Source of the DNA: Blautia sp.
Lineage (GTDB): Bacteria; Bacillota; Clostridia; Lachnospirales; Lachnospiraceae
DNA: 64,000 bases
Direction of reading: 5' to 3'
NCBI GenBank assembly: GCA_029257805.1
Contig: JARIAR010000031.1
Coordinates: 62,001-126,000 of the forward strand
Both the position numbers and the translations under genes were made by a program. Positions 1 through 8,459 of this stretch are shown one piece after another. How positions within the stretch are numbered: the first letter of the stretch is position 1; each line of letters opens with the position of its first letter. The notes beneath the pieces were generated by a model, which was given only the letters and a program-made list of their open reading frames with translations, had not been told where the DNA came from and did not search any database.

Positions 1-510
1 ACTTTTGCAACAAGCTTTGCAATTGCAGGTATTCCGTTAACACAGCCGATCATGCCGGAAGCAGTTATCGCACTTGGATGCGTTCCGATCGCTGAGTATG
101 GTACACCTTCTACAGTAGAAATTCCGGACAATCTTGAAAAATACCTTCCATATTATGATGCAGTTCTTCTTGAGAACCACGGTGCACTTACATGGTCCAC
201 TGATTTAATGGCTGCATACATGAAAATGGAATCTGTAGAATTCTATGCAGAACTTCTTTACAAATCCAAAATGCTTGGTGGACCGAAAGAATTCGACAAA
301 GAGCAGATTGAAAAACTGTATGAAATCAGAAGAAAAATGGGTCTTCCGGGAAAACATCCGGCAAACCTTTGCCAGAATAAAGATGGCGTTAACTGCCATA
401 ACTGCGGCGGAAGCTGTTCTTGTTCTTCTGAAGAAACAACATCTACAGCAGATGCTGATTTAGTAGCAAACATCACAAAACAGGTAATGGCACAGCTGGG
501 ATTAAAATAA
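1..510 (+). CDS. Class II aldolase (L-fuculose-phosphate aldolase type), 5'-truncated by window edge, with Cys-rich linker and C-terminal encapsulation peptide
   Basis: Open frame continues upstream of the ATG at 52 (TFATSFAIAGIPLTQPIMPEAV...); aldolase-like 'ENHGALTWS' motif; C-terminal amphipathic tail DADLVANITKQVMAQLGLK; next to BMC genes. Confidence 0.85.
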   Translation, partial: TFATSFAIAGIPLTQPIMPEAVIALGCVPIAEYGTPSTVEIPDNLEKYLPYYDAVLLENHGALTWSTDLMAAYMKMESVEFYAELLYKSKMLGGPKEFDKEQIEKLYEIRRKMGLPGKHPANLCQNKDGVNCHNCGGSCSCSSEETTSTADADLVANITKQVMAQLGLK

Positions 511-546
511 TCTGGCGATATTACATAAATGAAGGAGGACAATTTC

Positions 547-1935
547 ATGCCAATTAGTGAAAATATGGTACAGGAAATTGTACAGGAAGTCATGGCAAAG
601 ATGCAGATTGCCGATGCTCCCTCCGGAAAACATGGGATTTTTAAAGAAATGAACGATGCAATTGAAGCTGCAAAAAAAGCGGAATTGATCGTGAAGAAAA
701 TGTCCATGGACCAGAGAGAAAAGATTATTACATGTATCCGCAGAAAAATCAAAGAAAATGCAGAAATTCTGGCACGCATGGCTGTTGATGAAACTGGAAT
801 GGGAAATGTTGGAGATAAGATCCTGAAACATCATCTTGTAGCAGATAAGACTCCTGGAACAGAAGATATTACAACAACCGCATGGTCTGGCGACAGAGGA
901 CTGACTTTGATTGAAATGGGACCGTTTGGTGTAATTGGAGCGATCACTCCATGTACAAACCCAAGCGAAACCGTACTTTGCAATACAATCGGTATGCTGG
1001 CAGGTGGAAACACAGTTGTGTTTAATCCGCATCCGGCAGCAATTAAAACATCTATTTATGCAATCAATCTGCTGAATGAAGCTTCTCTGGAAGCTGGCGG
1101 ACCGGACAATATTGCAGTAACAGTAGAGAAACCAACACTTGAAACAAGCAATACTATGATGAAACATAAAGACATTCCGTTAATTGCTGCAACAGGTGGT
1201 CCTGGCGTTGTAACTGCTGTTCTGTCTTCTGGAAAACGTGGAATCGGTGCAGGTGCAGGTAATCCTCCGGCACTTGTAGATGAAACAGCAGATATTCGTA
1301 AAGCAGCACAGGATATTGTGAACGGATGTACATTCGATAACAATCTTCCATGTATTGCTGAAAAAGAAATCGTTGCGGTATCTTCTATCGTGGATGAACT
1401 GATGCATTATCTTGTAACAGAGAATGATTGTTATCTGGCATCCAAAGAAGAGCAGGACAAACTGACAGAAGTAGTTCTGGCAGGTGGAAAACTGAACCGT
1501 AAATGTGTAGGACGTGATGCAAGAACCTTGCTTTCCATGATCGGGGTAAATGTTCCGGCCAATATACGTTGTATCGTATTTGAAGGACCGAAGGAACATC
1601 CGCTGATCAGCACAGAGCTTATGATGCCGATCCTTGGTGTTGTAAGAGCAAGAGATTTTGATGATGCAGTAGAACAGTCTGTATGGCTGGAACATGGAAA
1701 TCGTCATTCTGCACATATTCATTCTAAAAACATTGACAATATTACAAAATACGCAAAAGCAATTGACACCGCAATTCTTGTGAAAAATGCACCATCTTAT
1801 GCAGCACTTGGATTTGGTGGAGAAGGCTACTGTACATTTACAATTGCAAGCCGTACAGGAGAGGGTCTCACCAGCGCAAGTACATTCACAAAGAGAAGAC
1901 GTTGCGTAATGTCTGACAGCCTTTGCATTCGTTAA
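547..1935 (+). CDS. pduP: CoA-acylating aldehyde dehydrogenase (PduP/EutE family) with N-terminal encapsulation peptide
   Basis: ATG 547 preceded by GAAGGAGG; MPISENMVQEIVQEVMAKMQ tail; 'GPFGVIGAITPCTNPSETVLCNTIGMLAGGNTVVFNPHP' motif. Confidence 0.92.
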   Translation: MPISENMVQEIVQEVMAKMQIADAPSGKHGIFKEMNDAIEAAKKAELIVKKMSMDQREKIITCIRRKIKENAEILARMAVDETGMGNVGDKILKHHLVADKTPGTEDITTTAWSGDRGLTLIEMGPFGVIGAITPCTNPSETVLCNTIGMLAGGNTVVFNPHPAAIKTSIYAINLLNEASLEAGGPDNIAVTVEKPTLETSNTMMKHKDIPLIAATGGPGVVTAVLSSGKRGIGAGAGNPPALVDETADIRKAAQDIVNGCTFDNNLPCIAEKEIVAVSSIVDELMHYLVTENDCYLASKEEQDKLTEVVLAGGKLNRKCVGRDARTLLSMIGVNVPANIRCIVFEGPKEHPLISTELMMPILGVVRARDFDDAVEQSVWLEHGNRHSAHIHSKNIDNITKYAKAIDTAILVKNAPSYAALGFGGEGYCTFTIASRTGEGLTSASTFTKRRRCVMSDSLCIR

Positions 1936-1953
1936 TCAGGAGGAGAGAAGAAC

Positions 1954-3192
1954 ATGGATATGAATAACGTTAATATTGAAGAAATCGTAAAACAGGTTCT
2001 CTCCGGCATGACAGGAAACGCTCCGGCAGAAGCAGCTCCGGCAACAGCACCAGTAGCAGCTCCGGCAGCAGGCAGCGCAATTCCGAAGACAGCCAGAGTA
2101 GCAATGCTGACATCACTGGAACATTATGAAATTAAAGAATTTCCAATTCCTGCTTTAGGGGATGACGATATTCTTGTAAAAGTAGAAGGATGTGGTATCT
2201 GTGGTACAGATGCACATGAATTCAAAAGAGATCCATTTGGCCTGATGCCGGTAGCACTTGGACATGAAGGTACAGGTGAGATCGTTGCAATGGGTAAAAA
2301 TGTAAAAGTAGATACAGCTGGAAAACCAGTTAAAGTTGGTGATAAAGTTGTTACATGTATGATTTTCAAGGATGATCCGGAAATCACTATGTTTGACTTA
2401 AATAAGAAAAACGTCGGCGGTGCTGATGTATACGGACTTCTTCCGGATGATGATATTCATCTGAACGGATGGTTTTCCGATTACATTTTCATCAGAGGCG
2501 GACAGTTTGGCTCTACATTCTTTAATGTAAGCGATTTGGATCTGGATTCCAGAATTCTGATCGAGCCATGTGCAGTTCTGATCCATGCTGTAGAAAGAGC
2601 AAAAACAACAGGAATTCTTCGTTTCAACAGCAGAGTTGTTGTACAGGGATGCGGACCGATCGGTCTTATCTGTATTGCAGTTCTTCGTACTATGGGTATC
2701 GAGAATATCTGCGCAGTAGACGGCGAAGAAAAACGCCTTGATTTTGCTAAGAAAATGGGCGCAACTGTAACTGTAAACTTTAAAGATCACAAAGGAATCG
2801 AAGCACTTGCAGAAGGTGTGAAAGATGCTTTTGGCGGACATCTTGCAGATTTTGCATTCCAGTGTACTGGTTCTCCGGTTGCACATGCAAATATCTATAA
2901 ATTTATCCGCAATGGCGGTGGCCTTTGTGAACTTGGTTTCTTCATCAATGGTGGAGATGCAACCATCAACCCACACTTTGATATTTGTTCTAAAGAGATC
3001 ACAACAGTAGGCTCCTGGGTATATACTCTGAGAGATTACGTAACAACTTTTGATTTCTTAAAGAGAGCAAAAGGAATTGGTCTGCCAATGTCTGAACTGA
3101 TCACAGACAGATTCCCGTTAGAGCAGATCAACGAAGCACATCAGACAAACCTTGCTATGACTGGTTTGAAGATTGCAATCATTAATAAATAA
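1954..3192 (+). CDS. Zn-dependent medium-chain alcohol dehydrogenase with N-terminal encapsulation peptide and Ala/Pro linker
   Basis: MDMNNVNIEEIVKQVLSGM... then APAEAAPATAPVAAPAAG linker; 'GCGICGTDAHEF', 'GHEGTGEIVAMGKNV'. Confidence 0.9.
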   Translation: MDMNNVNIEEIVKQVLSGMTGNAPAEAAPATAPVAAPAAGSAIPKTARVAMLTSLEHYEIKEFPIPALGDDDILVKVEGCGICGTDAHEFKRDPFGLMPVALGHEGTGEIVAMGKNVKVDTAGKPVKVGDKVVTCMIFKDDPEITMFDLNKKNVGGADVYGLLPDDDIHLNGWFSDYIFIRGGQFGSTFFNVSDLDLDSRILIEPCAVLIHAVERAKTTGILRFNSRVVVQGCGPIGLICIAVLRTMGIENICAVDGEEKRLDFAKKMGATVTVNFKDHKGIEALAEGVKDAFGGHLADFAFQCTGSPVAHANIYKFIRNGGGLCELGFFINGGDATINPHFDICSKEITTVGSWVYTLRDYVTTFDFLKRAKGIGLPMSELITDRFPLEQINEAHQTNLAMTGLKIAIINK

Positions 3193-3216
3193 TCCTCACT
3201 GTAAAGGAGAAAGAAA

Positions 3217-3531
3217 ATGGCAGAAGCTGTGGGAATTTTGGAAGTATTTGGGCTGACAACAGCCTTCGTAGCAGGCGATGCCGGATGTAAGGCAGCAAAT
3301 GTCCGCCTGGAAGTGTTTGACAAGAATAAGCCGGCCAACGCAGACAGCCTGCCAGTACCGCTCCTTGTCTGCATTAAATACCGCGGAAGTGTTGCGGATG
3401 TAACTGCAGCAGTGGAAGCCGGTATGGAAGTTGCAAACAGCATGACCGGCGTGGTACAACATTATGTAATTCCGAATCCCGATGAGGGAACGGAAAAAAT
3501 GCTGAAGATCAGCGCCCTGGATAAGCAATAA
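3217..3531 (+). CDS. BMC-domain (BMC-H) shell protein with extended loop
   Basis: AVGILEVFGLTTAFVAGDAGCKAANV ... GSVADVTAAVEAG ... HYVIPNPDE; RBS AAAGGAGA. Confidence 0.9.
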   Translation: MAEAVGILEVFGLTTAFVAGDAGCKAANVRLEVFDKNKPANADSLPVPLLVCIKYRGSVADVTAAVEAGMEVANSMTGVVQHYVIPNPDEGTEKMLKISALDKQ

Positions 3532-3608
3532 TAGTTGCACATTCAGGATATATCGTTTAAAATGTAAAAAAAATCATTAGTATATATCAAATTCAGGAGG
3601 AATTAATC

Positions 3609-3884
3609 ATGGCACAGGAAGCATTAGGAATGGTAGAAACCAGAGGACTTACAGCTGCAATCGAAGCAGCAGATGCAATGACAAAAGCAGCAGAAGTTGC
3701 ATTAGTAGGAACAGAAAAAATCGGTTCCGGTCTTGTAACAGTTATGGTTCGTGGCGATGTAGGTGCTGTTAAAGCAGCTGTAGAAAGCGGAAGTGCAGCA
3801 GCATCCAGACTTGGAGAACTTGTTGCAACACACGTAATTCCGAGACCACACACAGACGTAGAAAAAATTCTGCCGACTATCTAA
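3609..3884 (+). CDS. BMC-H shell protein (PduA/PduJ-like)
   Basis: [24 protein letters not shown]...[25 protein letters not shown]...HVIPRPH; RBS AGGAGG. Confidence 0.95.
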   Translation: MAQEALGMVETRGLTAAIEAADAMTKAAEVALVGTEKIGSGLVTVMVRGDVGAVKAAVESGSAAASRLGELVATHVIPRPHTDVEKILPTI

Positions 3885-3898
3885 TAGAAAAATAAAGA

Positions 3899-3926
3899 GT
3901 TCCTGAATCCGTATGGATTTGGGAAC
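3899..3926 (+). other. Intercistronic RNA hairpin (no U-run)
   Basis: GTTCCTGAATCC-GTAT-GGATTTGGGAAC, 12 pairs including two G.U. Confidence 0.6.
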
Positions 3927-3958
3927 ATGGCGAATAAGAGAAATAAAGGAGTTCGCTC

Positions 3959-4255
3959 ATGAGTAAATCATATGGTTTTATTGAAATCACAGGTGTAGTT
4001 GCGGCGATGGACGCTCTGGACATTATGTGCAAAACTGCAGACGTTGAGCTGGCGTCATGGGAACGTAAGCTGGGCGGACGACTGGTGACCATTATTATAG
4101 AAGGCGATGTGGCGGCTGTAACAGAGGCAGTGGAAGCGGCAGTAGCAGGTTCCCTGAAAAAGCCTGTTTCTCATGCAGTCATTGCCCGCCCTCACGAAGA
4201 AATCGTCAAGATGGTGGAATTAAGCGCAAGTCGATGGAAGAAGAAAAACAAATAG
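3959..4255 (+). CDS. BMC-H shell protein
   Basis: MSKSYGFIEITGVVAAMDALDIMCKTADVELASWERKLGGRLVTIIIEGDVAAVTEAVEAA; RBS AAAGGAG. Confidence 0.93.
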   Translation: MSKSYGFIEITGVVAAMDALDIMCKTADVELASWERKLGGRLVTIIIEGDVAAVTEAVEAAVAGSLKKPVSHAVIARPHEEIVKMVELSASRWKKKNK

Positions 4256-4266
4256 GGGGATGAAAT

Positions 4267-4680
4267 ATGGCTGAAGAGAAAAAAACAACAGCAGGAAACA
4301 GAGCCCCTAAAAAGGCTGCCGCTCCTAGAAGAACGGCAAAGAAAAATGCAGAGACAAAGGTTCGTGTTGAAAGTTCAACAACTCACAAGGAGGAAAAAAT
4401 CATGACACAGGAAGCATTAGGAATGGTAGAAACCAGAGGACTTACAGCTGCAATCGAAGCAGCAGATCAGATGTGCAAGGCTGCTAACGTAGCATTAGTA
4501 GGAACAGAAAAAATCGGTTCCGGTCTTGTAACAGTTATGGTTCGTGGTGATGTAGGTGCTGTTAAATCTGCTGTAGAAAGCGGAAGCGCAGCAGCATCCA
4601 GACTTGGAGAGCTGGTAGCAACACATGTAATTCCAAGACCACATACAGATGTAGAAAAAATTCTTCCGGTTCTTAAATAA
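4267..4680 (+). CDS. BMC-H shell protein with 45-residue K/R/A-rich N-terminal extension; internal start at 4402 gives a canonical BMC-H
   Basis: Two in-frame starts, each with its own SD (AGGGGGA before 4267; AAGGAGG before 4402); BMC domain nearly identical to the 3609-3884 product. Confidence 0.88.
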   Translation: MAEEKKTTAGNRAPKKAAAPRRTAKKNAETKVRVESSTTHKEEKIMTQEALGMVETRGLTAAIEAADQMCKAANVALVGTEKIGSGLVTVMVRGDVGAVKSAVESGSAAASRLGELVATHVIPRPHTDVEKILPVLK

Positions 4681-4696
4681 GAGATTTTCCGGTAGA

Positions 4697-4722
4697 GGAT
4701 TTTCTTGTAAAAAGAAAATTCC
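4697..4722 (+). other. Intercistronic RNA hairpin
   Basis: GGATTTTCTT-GTAAA-AAGAAAATTCC with one bulge. Confidence 0.5.
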
Positions 4723-4740
4723 AAGAAAGCAGGTGTAGTT

Positions 4741-5382
4741 TTGGAAACAAATAATATTGAACGGATTACTAGAATGGTAATTCAGGCAATTAATGAAAGT
4801 GAAGATAAGGGCAGCGGTTTTGTTGTACCGATCGGAGTTTCCGCAAGACATATTCATCTGACACAGGAACATGTAGAAGCATTATTCGGAGAAGGCTATC
4901 AGTTGACAAAGAAAAAAGAACTGATGGGTGGACAGTTTGCATCAAATGAAACGGTTACCATAGTAGGTCTTAAATTACGGGCAATTGAAAATGTGCGTAT
5001 TCTTGGACCAGTGCGTAAGGCATCACAGGTTGAGGTATCTGCTACAGATGCAATTAAACTTGGTATGAAAGTGCCGATTCGTGAATCAGGAGATGTGGCA
5101 GGAAGTGCTCCTATAGCCATTGTAGGACCTAAGGGTGCTATTTATCTTCAAGAGGGATGTATTGTGGCAATGCGTCATATTCATATGTCTCCTAAAGATG
5201 CTCAGGCAGCAGGTGTTAAAGATGGTGATATTGTTTCCGTGAAAGCGGATAACGAGCGCGGAACAATTTTCAATCATGTTAAGATCCGTGTAGATGACAG
5301 CTTTACTCTGGAGATGCATATTGACACAGATGAAGCAAATGCAGCAAAGATTGCCACAGGCAATACCGTAACAATCATTTAA
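4741..5382 (+). CDS. pduL: Phosphate propanoyltransferase PduL, TTG start, N-terminal encapsulation-peptide-like helix
   Basis: IPVGVSARHIHLT-type motif 'VPIGVSARHIHLTQEHVEALFG', 'CIVAMRHIHMSPKDA'. Confidence 0.95.
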   Translation: METNNIERITRMVIQAINESEDKGSGFVVPIGVSARHIHLTQEHVEALFGEGYQLTKKKELMGGQFASNETVTIVGLKLRAIENVRILGPVRKASQVEVSATDAIKLGMKVPIRESGDVAGSAPIAIVGPKGAIYLQEGCIVAMRHIHMSPKDAQAAGVKDGDIVSVKADNERGTIFNHVKIRVDDSFTLEMHIDTDEANAAKIATGNTVTII

Positions 5383-5416
5383 TAAAATATAAGAAATCCT
5401 CCTGAAGTGGATATTT

Positions 5417-5446
5417 CCAGCCGGCGGCGAAAGTCGCCGGCACTGG
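5417..5446 (+). other. Stable intercistronic hairpin with GAAA tetraloop between pduL and the vertex-protein gene
   Basis: CCAGCCGGCGGC-GAAA-GTCGCCGGC(ac)TGG. Confidence 0.7.
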
Positions 5447-5472
5447 AGGGTTTAAGAAACGCGGAGGCTCAT

Positions 5473-5739
5473 ATGATTGTAGGCAAGGTTGTTGGAAGCG
5501 TGGTTTCCACGCGGAAAAGCGAAAAGTTAATAGGAAATAAGTTCATGATTGTTGAGCCAGTACATCATATGAAAGCGGATTTAAGCCAGATTGTTGCAAT
5601 CGACATGATCGGTGCAGGAATCGGAGAATATGTATTGGTGGCACAAGGAAGCGCAGCAAGAATTGGCTGCGGCGTAGAAACAGCGCCGGTAGATGCGGCA
5701 ATAGTCGGCATCGTTGATGATGGCGCAGGATTGGAGTAA
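5473..5739 (+). CDS. pduN: BMC vertex (pentamer) protein, EutN/CcmL/PduN family
   Basis: MIVGKVVGSVVSTRKSEKLIGNKFMIVEPV ... AIDMIGAGIGEYVLVAQGSAAR; SD GCGGAGG before ATG 5473; the longer ORF call from GTG 5407 lacks an SD. Confidence 0.93.
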   Translation: MIVGKVVGSVVSTRKSEKLIGNKFMIVEPVHHMKADLSQIVAIDMIGAGIGEYVLVAQGSAARIGCGVETAPVDAAIVGIVDDGAGLE

Positions 5740-5743
5740 CGCC

Positions 5744-7072
5744 ATGGAAATCAAAGAATTACAGAAAATTATACAGGAGAATGGTGTAGTAGGTGCCGGT
5801 GGTGCCGGTTTCCCTACATATGTAAAGATAAGCGATCAGGCAAATACCATTCTTATGAACTGTGCAGAGTGCGAGCCTTTACTGAAATTACACAGACAGT
5901 TATTAGAAAAGCACGCATATGAAATTATGAAAACATTCAATATGGTAGCAGACACAGTAGGTGCTTCTGAAGCCATTATTGGAATTAAAAAATCTTATGT
6001 ACAGACAATAGCAGCATTACAGCAGCATATTGAGGAATTTCCTAAAATGCGCATTCATCTCCTTGAAGAAGTATACCCAATGGGTGATGAAGTTGTTTTG
6101 ATTTACGAAGCAACCGGTAGAGTGGTAAGACCGGGCGGGCTCCCTATTGAACAGGGTGTTGCTGTATTTAATGTTGAAACAATTTACAATGTTTATAGAG
6201 CAGTAGAAAAACAGAAACCGGTAACAGATAAATATGTATCGGTTGTTGCAGAAGTAAGCAATCCGGTTACTGTTCGTGTTCCTCTGGGATGTACAATGGA
6301 TGATGTTGTAGCTCAGGCTGGAAATGTAACAGTTAAAGATCCGGTTTATTTTATTGGTGGTCCTATGATGGGACGTATCGGAAGTGGTTCTGAGCCAGTT
6401 ACAAAAACAACAAATGCGATTTTGGTACTTCCAAAAGACCATATTATTGTAGCGAAAAAACAGAGAACTTCTTCTATAGATTTAAAAAGAGCAGCATCTA
6501 TTTGCTGCCAGTGTAATACTTGTACAGACCTTTGTCCAAGAAATAATCTGGGACATCCAATTGACCCGGCTCGTTTCATGAGAGCGGCAGCAAATCAGGA
6601 TTTCCGCGATCTGAATCCATACATTGATGCAAGTTTCTGCAGTTCCTGCGGTGTTTGTGAAATGTATTCCTGTCCACAGAGTCTGGCACCAAGAAGCCTT
6701 CTGGCAGATATGAAGGGTGGACTTCGTAAAGCCGGTATAAGACCACCTCAGGGTGTACAGCCGGTTCCTGTAACACAGTCCAGAGAATATCGTAAAGTTC
6801 CGGAAGAACGTCTGATGGCACGTCTGGGGCTGACAAAATATGATAAAGATGCACCTATGGATGAAACATTAGTGGCAGTTCCGAAGGTTACAATCCTTTT
6901 AAGCCAGCATATTGGTGCACCGGCTAAAGCAATTGTGAAAGTTGGGGATGAAGTTACACGCGGTCAGATGATTGCAGAACCTGCTCAGGGTCTGAGTGTG
7001 GGTATTCACGCAACTATCTGTGGTAAGGTAACAGAAGTAACAGATCGCCATATCGTAATTGCAGCAAAGTAG
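5744..7072 (+). CDS. pduS: PduS-type RnfC-like electron-transfer protein
   Basis: MEIKELQKIIQENGVVGAGGAGFPTYVK; two [4Fe-4S] motifs CCQCNTCTDLCP and CSSCGVCEMYSCP. Confidence 0.93.
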   Translation: MEIKELQKIIQENGVVGAGGAGFPTYVKISDQANTILMNCAECEPLLKLHRQLLEKHAYEIMKTFNMVADTVGASEAIIGIKKSYVQTIAALQQHIEEFPKMRIHLLEEVYPMGDEVVLIYEATGRVVRPGGLPIEQGVAVFNVETIYNVYRAVEKQKPVTDKYVSVVAEVSNPVTVRVPLGCTMDDVVAQAGNVTVKDPVYFIGGPMMGRIGSGSEPVTKTTNAILVLPKDHIIVAKKQRTSSIDLKRAASICCQCNTCTDLCPRNNLGHPIDPARFMRAAANQDFRDLNPYIDASFCSSCGVCEMYSCPQSLAPRSLLADMKGGLRKAGIRPPQGVQPVPVTQSREYRKVPEERLMARLGLTKYDKDAPMDETLVAVPKVTILLSQHIGAPAKAIVKVGDEVTRGQMIAEPAQGLSVGIHATICGKVTEVTDRHIVIAAK

Positions 7073-7088
7073 AAAGGACGTGCAGAAC

Positions 7089-7637
7089 ATGAGTAAAGCA
7101 ATCGGAATGATTGAATTTAAAACTACAGCCACCGGTATTACTGCAGCAGATGCCATGGTCAAGACATCCGAGGTAGAAATCGTGGAGGCTCAGACCGTTT
7201 GTCCGGGTAAATATATTGCAATTATTACCGGAGATTTAAGTGCGGTAAAAGCTGCAGTAGATGCGGCTGTAACAACATATGAGGAGCAGTGCATCGACAG
7301 TTTTGTACTTGGAAATCCGCATGAATCTATTTTCCCAGCTATTTATGGAACTACTCAGGTAGAAGAAATCAGTGCGTTGGGAATTCTTGAAACATACGAT
7401 GCAGCTTCTATTATCGAAGCTGCAGATCAGGCTGCTAAGACAGCTATCGTAGATTTAATTGAACTTCGTATTGCCAAAGGTATGTGCGGAAAGTCTTATA
7501 TGCTGCTGACTGGTGAAGTTTCTGCAGTGGAAGCTTCTATCGAGAGAGCAAAGGAGCTTGTTGCGTCTAAGGGTATGTATCTGGATTCTTCTGTTATTGC
7601 CCATCCGGACAGACGTATGATTGACAGCATCCTTTAA
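7089..7637 (+). CDS. pduT: Tandem BMC-domain (BMC-T) shell protein, PduT-like
   Basis: Two BMC domains; Cys at residue 38 (QTVCPGK) as expected for the PduT Fe-S pore; second-domain GMCGKS. Confidence 0.88.
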   Translation: MSKAIGMIEFKTTATGITAADAMVKTSEVEIVEAQTVCPGKYIAIITGDLSAVKAAVDAAVTTYEEQCIDSFVLGNPHESIFPAIYGTTQVEEISALGILETYDAASIIEAADQAAKTAIVDLIELRIAKGMCGKSYMLLTGEVSAVEASIERAKELVASKGMYLDSSVIAHPDRRMIDSIL

Positions 7638-7670
7638 TAAAATAGGAACTTTTGAAGGAGGCAGGATATC

Positions 7671-8435
7671 ATGCTTGCATTAGAAAGACGAAATCTTATC
7701 CTTGAAAAACTTCAGGAAGAAAAAAGAGTTGTAGTCAGTGAGTTGAGCCAGCTTTATGGTGTTTCGGAAGAAACGATCCGCCGGGATCTTGATAAACTGG
7801 AAAAAGAGGGATTTGCCATTAAAAGCTATGGCGGCGCAGTGATTAATGAGGATTTCAGTATTGATCTGCCTTTTAATGTGCGTAAAAATCAAAATGTAGC
7901 CGGGAAACAGAAAATGGCAGAAATTGCAGCGTCCCTTGTAAATGAGGGCGATCATATTTTCCTGGATGCAAGTACTACAGCAGTTTTTGTGGCAAAAGCT
8001 TTGAAAGAAAGAGAACGGCTTACAGTAATCACAAATTCCATGGAAATTTTATTGGAACTTTCTGATGTTTCCGGATGGAATATTATTTCCACCGGCGGGG
8101 TAATGAAAGACGGGTATCTTGCTTTTTTAGGTTCCAGAACAGAGGAAGCAATTCGTTCCTATTATGTGGATAAGGCTATTTTTTCCTGTAAAGCACTGGA
8201 TAGAGAATGGGGTTTAATGGAATCTCAGGAATCGTTTGCCTATGCTAAAAAAGCCATGATGGCTTCAGGAAAAAAGAAAATTCTGGTAATTGACAGTACA
8301 AAATTTGATCAAACCGCATTTTCCGTTGGAGGAAGTTTGCGGGATATAGATGTGGTAGTGACAGACAGAAAGCCTTCAGACAGGTGGCTGAAGTATTTTG
8401 AAGAACTTGGTATGGAGTGTAAGTACACTGTCTGA
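7671..8435 (+). CDS. DeoR-family transcriptional regulator
   Basis: MLALERRNLILEKLQEEKRVVVSELSQLYGVSEETIRRDLDKLEKEG ... SYGGAV; SD GGAGG. Confidence 0.92.
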   Translation: MLALERRNLILEKLQEEKRVVVSELSQLYGVSEETIRRDLDKLEKEGFAIKSYGGAVINEDFSIDLPFNVRKNQNVAGKQKMAEIAASLVNEGDHIFLDASTTAVFVAKALKERERLTVITNSMEILLELSDVSGWNIISTGGVMKDGYLAFLGSRTEEAIRSYYVDKAIFSCKALDREWGLMESQESFAYAKKAMMASGKKKILVIDSTKFDQTAFSVGGSLRDIDVVVTDRKPSDRWLKYFEELGMECKYTV

Positions 8436-8459
8436 TACGAAAGAAAGGGAGCAGCTGAT

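Noticed and set aside
258-1722. Several long minus-strand ORFs antisense to pduP (e.g. 502..1167, 1180..1722)
   Set aside because: No SD, no recognisable domains, Cys/His/Phe-rich composition typical of antisense shadow ORFs opposite real coding sequence
5407-5472. ORF-track start (GTG 5407) for the vertex protein
   Set aside because: No SD, would place a strong hairpin in the coding region and add a non-family N-terminus; ATG 5473 has an SD and matches the EutN/PduN start
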